The notes below the pieces were generated by a model. It searched no databases, had not been told where the DNA came from, and saw only the letters and a program-made list of their open reading frames with translations. A stretch of DNA of 64,000 bases from NCBI GenBank assembly GCA_015039315.1, contig WIDE01000060.1:52593-116592 (forward strand), given 5' to 3'. Positions 57,049-64,000 of this stretch are shown here, in pieces (the stretch's first letter is position 1; each line of letters begins with the position of its first letter). The position numbers were made by a program, and so were the translations under genes. Origin of the DNA: Clavulina sp. PMI_390 (lineage: Eukaryota > Basidiomycota > Agaricomycetes > Cantharellales > Hydnaceae).

Positions 57049-60000
57049 TTACGAAGACGATTTCCACATTCCAATATTGGATGTAAAGCCGTCGAGGTTG
57101 GTCGAGGCAGGAGCAACCCCAGTGGTGCCGACATAAACGAGGTAGGCACTCGCAACACTATGTTGAGCATTGGATTAGTAAATGGTGCATTGGGTGAGGG
57201 AGGCAACACCTACGTGTTGAGATTGTATACGTAGACGGACGTCGATGCAGTGTCGATACCGAAGTTCGCCTGCTGGCAGTTGTACGTGTTCAAGCAAGTC
57301 TGGCTATAGTTCTGGAAGCAACAGAAGCGTAATCAGGCATGAGAATGACGAGAGGGGTCACGCAGGAACTCAAACTCACATTGAAGAAGCTGTACAAGTT
57401 TACGCCGTAAGCGTAAATGTTGGAGCTAGTCTTGACGTAGAAAGCCCAAGCGTCAGTCTGGCCGCTAGGATACGTCGGGTCATGCAGAGTAGTGTTGAGT
57501 GAGAAGGGGTTGGGAACCGCGGGTGTGGGCTGCCAGTAGGGAGTCTCGGTCTGGATGAGAGCGATGAAGACCGCCTTGGCGCTGGCAAGGTTGTACTGGT
57601 AGAGGGTATGGTGCTCCGAAGCTACGGGAAGAAAGTAAACATTCGTGTCAACAGGAGCAGAGGTGGTGATACTCACCAGTTCCGATGAGCCAAACGGGGT
57701 TAGCAGACTCAATGAGGATACCACGACCGCTGTAGACGTCGATCTGGCCCTGGTTGGAGTCATCAAGGTCGTGATCGGCAGCCCAAACCCAGACGTTCTA
57801 ATATGTAGGGTGAATATTAGCGTTTCGCGCAATAGCAGAGATATTGAGGGGCGTACCTCGAAATAAGCAGAGGATTTGCTAGTGAGGTGGATGGCAAGAT
57901 AAGCGGCAGTGCATGCTGAAGTGGGGTGGCTCGTGCTGGTGCCGCAGTTCGAGACCTGGATTCCACTGCCCTTGTAACCACCCAGACGGACGTGTGAATC
58001 CCACATAGCAGCAGCACCCTGAGAGCCGCCACCAACGTTCCACTCGAGCACAATAGCACCGGCCATGCCGCTCGTAGTAGTGAACACAATGTCGGAGATT
58101 TCAGTGTCAGCAGTATCGCCGGGAGAACCGACCTGGACGGCGACGTGGGGAGAAGAGGCGGACGCGAACTTGGGGCCGGAAGCGACTATGTTAGACCAGA
58201 GCTCGCCGACAACCCAAGAGCCAGCGGGAATCTTGAGAGTGTCGGTGATACGGTAAGTCCCAGCATCCACGTCTATGATGGAAAGGTAATGGATTGACCT
58301 TAGTTTTTCCACAAGTTCATGAAGGATGAACGATTCACGTACAAATGATCTTGCAGCCCCAGTATTTGTTGAAGACTGCTTGCAATGCTGCAGTATCATC
58401 CGTGGTGCCGTCACCCTTTGCGCCATTTGATTTGACAGAAACGAATTCTTCAAGCCGTAATCAGTAATCAGACACAGTAGATATTACAATGAGTGGGATA
58501 CTCACGACTGGCAGCATAGTTCTCGTATTGGGGACGAGGGCGGGTGAAAATCTTGCCGTTGGCAGTCAAGCCGGCCGGCTTCGTTGGCTTGGTCAGCGTG
58601 CCCTGCTTGTAGCTGAGAGCGCCGGTGCCAGTGTAAGTGTTGCCCTGGATCCACTGAGCAATAGTAGTCGACCCTGCGCTACCAGCAAGGACGATACCGC
58701 TAGGATCTTGGACGATGGTGGGGACGTTGCTAACGGCGATGTTCTCGAGCAGAATGGTGCCGGCCTGTGAAGTGCGCTGGGCAGTCGAGGTTTGCAGGAA
58801 GATAGGTGTGGCCGAGGCAGTGGCGTCCAGAATGCTAGCAGAGCCGACGTATTGGTTGGCGGTGGTGCTTCCGGTGTTGATCCAGAAGCCAGTGCCACAG
58901 TCTAGATGTTATTTAGATTAACATCGTTTTCCATTGATGATATGGCCATATTTACTTTTGAAGGTGACACCCTGGAAAGTCCAACCCCAGGCCCAGTTAA
59001 GGTAACTGTAGAGCGTCCATAAAGTTAATTAGGCGACAAAAAATGCGCAACTTTGTCACTCACACTCCAGTAGCAGCGTTGTTGACTGTGATGTTACGGA
59101 CGGTGAACTGTTGGTTGCCCACCCAGATACCGTATTTTCCCTGCGTACATCAAAGGCAATATGAGGAGAAGGTCACCTACGAATGGTGGAGCAAGACTTA
59201 CACCATTGAAGACGAGATCAGACATGACACCGCCGGAACCATTCTCCATGAACATGCCCTGGCTATTCACATCCTGTCAGCCCCAAACATTGGGATCAAA
59301 ACGAACGAAGCCAAACATACTGGTTGTTTCCTGAGGCGGTGGACATGTTGACGACGACGTTCACGAGCGAAGTGGCCTGGGCGACTTGCCAATGCAAGCC
59401 AGTCGCGCCACACGTGGAACAGATGGCAGTCAAATCAATGTAGAAGTTACGAACAGTGCTAAAGGGGAAAGAAGAGCCGCCATTTCAGAATGACACGCCA
59501 AATTAATGATCCTCAAGGGACTAAGGCATACCGGAAGAAGTTGTTCTATGAACGACCCGACGATTGAGTTAGTCATTTGGTCCCTCTAATTATTTGACCA
59601 TCGGCATACCTGGTTAGTATACATGTTGGCTCCACCAGAAAGGTAGGGATCGGCGTCGATGACAGCAATGCCAGAGAACGACGAGGATGCCTTGAGCGTG
59701 GGTGGCTTTTTCTTGTCACCGACGAGTGCAGTATAGTAGAGTGCGACAATTGGAGCAGAAACGAGGTAGGTGCCTATGATAATGCACATGCTATGTTACT
59801 CTCGTGCTCGTGGATAAGAAAATTTGACAATATGTTCACTCACCAGAAGGGAAGAAGACTAACGCTGGGGTCAGGGTAGACGACGCGCAGCCCTGGCCAC
59901 ATCGTGAGCCAGCCGTGATGGCAGCGTTGATAGCAGCCGTGTCATCGGTGACACCGTCACCTTTGGCACCATAGTCCTTGACGTTACGGTAAACAGAGTA

Positions 60001-60171
60001 GCTCGCGGGCGCAGAGTTGTACGCAGAGGTGCCCTGGTGGGTAATGGTCTGCAGCCAGTAAGGGTCGGAGGCAGCGGCGCCGGGGCTGAGTGCGGCAGAA
60101 CAGCTGGTACCGAGACCAGCGACTTGAGAGATGGCGAGCGCCGCGACTGCGACGATCGAGCGGAACAACAT
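57049..60171 (-). CDS. GH55 exo-beta-1,3-glucanase
   Basis: Fourteen minus-strand exons: 60171-59844, 59773-59610, 59545-59532, 59458-59321, 59262-59202, 59140-59064, 59005-58956, 58901-58506, 58447-58343, 58272-57857, 57797-57677, 57621-57380, 57311-57214, 57157-57049 (772 aa, usual size for GH55). A signal peptide (MLFRSIVAVAALAISQVAG) indicates secretion. Two tandem right-handed beta-helix halves each begin with the pectate-lyase-like motif: KDYGAKGDGVTDDTAAINAA near residue 65 and KSNGAKGDGTTDDTAALQAV in the second half. The family stretch ALIQTETPYWQP, near the active site in known GH55 enzymes, is present. Such enzymes release glucose from beta-1,3-glucan in fungal walls or in laminarin. 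Exon 3 is only 14 nt. The gene is divergent from a second GH55 gene at 62503. Confidence 0.94.
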
Positions 60172-61014
60172 CGTTGAGAAACGATGAGAGAAAGCGGAGA
60201 ACGGTGATGGGCTAGCAACCAGACAGCATCCTCCCTCTTAAAGGCTGACTGAGGACAGGAATCGAACGAAAAATGGGAAAAACGATTTGTGAAGATTCAT
60301 GCTGGGTCGAGGAAGAGGCGACGATGCCGAGGGGTTAATTAATCCGTTCATGTGGCTCGGCAGAGTCACGAGCGCACACGGAAGGCGGTCAGCGCTGTAG
60401 AAATGTAGCAATAAGTGGCTGTTGGGACGATGGGACATCAAAAGCCGTATACAAGGAAAATAGGCTCACGAGTGCAACCACACATTCCGGACAATGCCAG
60501 GTAATTTCTTCCGAGAGGAAAAAGTAATATGAAAGCAATGAGCGGAATAATCGATGTCGATTTGCTTGGCGTCGAAGCGTGCGTTACAAGGCTTCGAGAT
60601 GGGCCTTCGACTTGGCATTCATGCCAATATAATCGTCGTATTGTGGCTAAGACTGAGTAACTTGGTCCGACGGCTCGCTCGTAATCCGTGGCCGTACCCA
60701 GTAGAGATATCTTGATGGTGCGGTAGGACCTGAACTTCCAATACGTGCCATAAAGCACCCGAGAAATGATCTATTATCTAGGTTATTGAGGGGTAAGATG
60801 CTGACGAAGAAAGCGGGGGAACAAATCTATCAGACGTGTGGGGTTGATGAGTGCCACGTCAATCAAGGCTGCACTCACCAATAAAAGTCCCATAATTCGC
60901 GCAATCCCGCGATGACGGTCGTCGAAGCACGAGGTACGATGATCCTAAAAATATTAATTCGTGCGGGAGAATTCTAATTCAGTGATCACCGGACGCCGAT
61001 TTGGTGATTCACTT

Positions 61015-61040
61015 GGTGCCTCGGCATCTCTCGAGGCACC
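61015..61040. repeat. Perfect hairpin (9-bp stem)
   Basis: GGTGCCTCG at 61015-61023 pairs perfectly with CGAGGCACC at 61032-61040 across an 8-base loop. It lies centrally between the divergent GH55 genes, far from both stops, so a terminator role is unlikely. Confidence 0.75.
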
Positions 61041-62417
61041 TGGCACCATTGAGCCTGGGTGATGAGTTATTCAGCTAAGATACGAGGACACGGAGTTCGC
61101 GCCGACAGAATGTCGACATCCTATCAGCTTGAAGAAATCAACCACGAGTGATTGTTGCCGTCATTCAGTCCCAAATGAGTCCGTGGGAATGGCCAGCTTT
61201 GCTGATGTCAAGTCGAATTTGGGAAATATCCATAAGAGCACGATAGGACTAGTGCCTGGGGAGGGGTGTACTCAAAGAAAGGGGGGCAAATCTAATCCAT
61301 GTGGGGCGAAGTTTCGGGTTTCCAGGTGTCTTGGGGGCTGTGGCACCGAGGTGAGGAGTGACGCACGGCGACGCTCGAAGGGCAGGCAGAATAATGTTCT
61401 TTGGAGGCAAGGGCAGTGAAAGGGCTGACGTCTGCGCCTGATATCAACAGCATCATAGGCTCGAGAGTCTGACAAGAGGAGATAGAAAGGGACATAGGGG
61501 GTAGATGCCAACGCAAGTTTGTCTTGAAGTACCATCACAGGAATAATATTGAGGGCCACCAAGGGGCTACTAGAACGATCCACCACCAGCAGAGAGAGCA
61601 CGCAAATGGAAGCACAACAGCTAAATATGGGGTGGTAAAGTAGATCCGCATTTGTCAAAACCAAACTAGTGGACAAACGAAGGCGGTCCCGACGCTGATA
61701 CCAAATTCTGATACTAGAGCGAGCGAGGTCACCAGGCGTTGCTGAGGCAATCAACCTCCTTCTACGGTTTCCGAGTCCTTAGGTTGGTCTAAGTGCTGGG
61801 CCCGAGGTGCCGAGGAGTCCATCGCCAAGGTGGTGTGAGAGCTGTTCGGAGGTTATCCAGCCCGGGACACCACTCCTGACATCCCTGGCTCCACCAGTGA
61901 AGCTCCATCATGACTTCTTCGATTAATACTTTTTAGCCCCTGTACCCTGGCCGCGCAACACCTAAAAATATCAGTGGTGATTCACAACAGTAGGAGTGGA
62001 GCTGAAGATCTTTTTCCTGTTGACACTACCCACCCTAACAACACATGCTATTTTTCCTTGGAGCGTCGCTCTCATTATGGTGAGGATCATCCATAACAGT
62101 GTGAATAAGAAGGCGGAAACTCGACCTGGGCTGATCTCGGTCTGGCGTTTCGGGCATTCGCTGAGACTCACGCGGTCACGTGACGCGTTGGAGCGATGTC
62201 GAACACCCAGAGTTTTGAACGCTATGAGACCCTGATGCGTCAAGCCAATTTAGCCATCTAGTGCACCATTGCTCCTAACGAGGGCTCAAACAAGTATCCA
62301 AACAAGACCATTCGCTTACAGCGCCTGATGGTCAGGAGGCTGCTTGTCACAGGTCTTCGAGCTGCACCTCGATGCCCGAGGTGTGATCATATAGATTTAC
62401 ACTGAGATTCACGGCCT

Positions 62418-62425
62418 TATAAGAA
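62418..62425 (+). promoter_or_regulatory. TATA-like element of second GH55 gene
   Basis: TTATAAGA lies about 78 bp upstream of the ATG at 62503, after a C/T-poor segment and before a C/T-rich leader (TTTCTTTCTCTCCCCTCCC), the usual order in fungal promoters. Confidence 0.4.
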
Positions 62426-62502
62426 CCATGGTATTGATGAGAAACCCACCTTTTCTTTCTCTCCCCTCCCTCACGCCCGAAGCCGCGATTGGTTTGTGTC
62501 AA

Positions 62503-64000
62503 ATGCGCTCCTTTATTACCTTCTGGTCTACTTCGCTCCTTTTCTCCTCGTCTCTCGTTTATGCTTTGGGCACGGCCTGCAATGCTGCGCTCTCTCCTTC
62601 AGCTGCTCCTTCTGATCCCTTCTGGCTTGAGTCTATCAAACACCAAGGGACATCTCCTTATAATGCAAATTCGACCTACAGCGTCTTCCGTAACGTCAAG
62701 AGCTATGGGGCCAAGGGAGATGGTGGGTTGTGTTGCCTTTCGAGTTTACGCGTCATAAAACTCGCCGTACTGACATTCCATTCTCTCAGGTGTCACTGAT
62801 GATACCACTGCAATCAACAATGCTATCGCGGACGGCTTGCGTTGTGGATATCCCACCAATTGCTCTTCAAGCACTCTCACTCCCGCACTCGTTTATTTCC
62901 CAACTGGGACCTACCTCGTCTCTTCCTCGTTGATTGCCTACTATTATACCAGCATGGTATGATTTGTTTTGGTGGCGCCTTTCCAGTTGATGAATGACTA
63001 CTTTCGATTAGGTTGGAGATGCAAAGAGACTTCCCGTTCTCAAAGCAGCTGCCAACTTTTCGGTCAGTAAACCATAACGGTCTACCTCCTTGGACCGCCT
63101 TGGCTTATCTTTGCTGATGTAACTAGGGCGCAGCCGTCATCGACGCAGATGTTTATATCCCTGGTGGGGGTGGTAAGTCGATCTCGCATCTCTCCTGCAA
63201 GCCAAAACACTCAGGAATTATGTTTCGGAAGGCGCCGAATGGTATACCAACCAGAACAATTTCTTCCGGTGAGTTTGCACGCAAAATTGGTGCCAACTTG
63301 CAGTGCATCTGTCTAACAGGACTCTTGTCTCAGCGCCGTTCGTAACATGAGGATCGACTTGACTGCTATGGCTGACACCGCGGCGGCAGTCGGTATCCAC
63401 TGGCAAGTCGCCCAAGCCACGTCCCTTGTTAACGTCATAGTGGACATGTCCACCGCCGCAAACAACACCCATATTGGAGTTAGCATGGAAAATGGATCTG
63501 GTGGCGTGATGACAGATCTCGTCTTCAATGGGGTACGTTTTTTTTGGTCCTACTATCCACTATGTGTAGAATCCTGACCCGTTGATGTTCACCTACAGGG
63601 CCAATATGGCATTAGCGTTGGAAACCAGCAGTTCACTGTTCGAAACATCACTGTCAACAACGCTAATACTGCTATCAAGGCCATGTAAGCTTCCTTCTTC
63701 AGATATAGTGTAATAGTTGTGTCTGACAACTCTGAATATCAGTTGGAATTGGGGCTGGACTTTCCAAGATGTCACCATCAGCAACTGCCAAGTCGGGTTC
63801 GTTATCACTACTGGTGGAACTGCCACTGTAAACCAGGTATGGATAATGCTGCGGTTGCTTTACCTCACCATTTATACGAAGTACGACAGACTGTGGGCAG
63901 TGAATCGATTGTCGACGCTGTCGTTACAAACACGCCGGTGTTCCTCATGACTACCACAGTGCAAACGGCGTCTCTTAGTGGCTCCATACTTCTGGAGAAC
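62503..64000 (+). CDS. GH55 exo-beta-1,3-glucanase, 5' part
   Basis: Exons 62503-62722, 62790-62956, 63012-63062, 63127-63172, 63232-63268, 63334-63532, 63599-63684, 63743-63836, 63890 to the window end (3' part outside). A signal peptide (RSFITFWSTSLLFSSSLVYA) is followed by SPSAAPSDPFWLESIKHQGT and the first beta-helix motif YGAKGDGVTDDTTAINNAI. Later parts match the gene at 57049: WYTNQNNFFR, VGIHWQVAQATSLVNVIVDM, VSMENGSGGVMTDLVFNG, QQFTVRNITVNNANTA. The 3'-most intron uses the acceptor ACGACAG at 63889; a nearby AAG would break the frame. The ATG at 62503 is chosen rather than the in-frame 62428 because it starts directly before the signal peptide. It is a paralogue of the divergent neighbour, with some introns in different places. 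Confidence 0.9.

Larger units (their letters stand above)
60172..62502. other. Intergenic region between the divergent GH55 genes
   Basis: 2.3 kb between two GH55 start codons. Several frames up to 160 codons exist on both strands but none shows a signal peptide, motif or plausible intron set. It includes a perfect 9-bp inverted repeat (61015-61023 with 61032-61040, 8-nt loop), a TCACGTGA E-box at about 62174, and promoter DNA at both ends. It may hold a lost or unknown gene. Confidence 0.5.

Noticed and set aside
61272..61754. A 160-codon minus-strand frame between the GH55 genes
   Set aside because: No domain, no compositional signal and no intron context; similar random frames occur on both strands nearby.
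1..64000. CRISPR arrays, bacterial operons, phage genes
   Set aside because: No regularly spaced repeats; introns, gene families and promoter style are eukaryotic.

Overview
This window looks like nuclear DNA of a filamentous basidiomycete, most likely an Agaricomycete. The coding regions are cut by many short (about 50-90 nt) spliceosomal introns. The gene content fits as well: coatomer delta, the autophagy receptor NBR1, fungal GH55 beta-1,3-glucanases, S10 carboxypeptidases, an EF-hand/SH3 helical protein of agaric type, and a Crinkler-like NTPase. The species cannot be fixed from the sequence. Every gene model below was spliced by eye, using GT/GC-AG signals, reading-frame closure and paralogue comparison.

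Layout. 58-538 is the 3' part of a classical short-chain dehydrogenase gene. 1107-8785 holds four co-directional F-box genes. 9053-11045 is coatomer delta-COP and 11289-15394 an EF-hand/SH3 protein. 15724-23027 holds four more F-box genes (one minus, three plus). 23028-25432 is gene-poor and carries a degenerate GGGCGCCC-type repeat at both ends. 25433-27940 is a serine carboxypeptidase running into a 753-base assembly gap (27941-28693), with a Crinkler-like P-loop NTPase coming from the other side. 30340-36862 is an F-box gene split by a 4,967-bp hAT transposon (30885-35851) with an intact-looking transposase, matching terminal inverted repeats and an 8-bp target duplication. 37575-43054 is NBR1 with six ZZ fingers. 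43986-46766 is a second carboxypeptidase. 47053-48694 is an F-box gene. 49041-51864 is a tandem pair of short-chain dehydrogenase-like genes. 52259-55746 holds two F-box genes, 55878-56853 a metallophosphoesterase, and 57049-60171 and 62503-64000 a divergent GH55 pair (the second cut by the window end).

The dominant theme is a local expansion of twelve F-box proteins (about 466-540 aa) around conserved housekeeping genes. Nine of them share an unusual plan: a tiny leader exon (65-140 nt) encoding a conserved N-terminal helix, one 55-70 nt intron in phase 2, then one long exon with the F-box and a repetitive LRR-like body. Two sequence subtypes are visible. The proteins are probably substrate receptors of SCF ubiquitin ligases (family knowledge; targets unknown). 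A second theme is intron evolution. Several introns need GC-AG splicing to keep the frame open: directly after the ATG of delta-COP, in one carboxypeptidase where its paralogue has GT, and three times in the hAT transposase. In function the conserved genes cover Golgi-ER transport (delta-COP), selective autophagy and protein turnover (NBR1, F-box proteins, carboxypeptidases) and cell-wall glucan hydrolysis (GH55).
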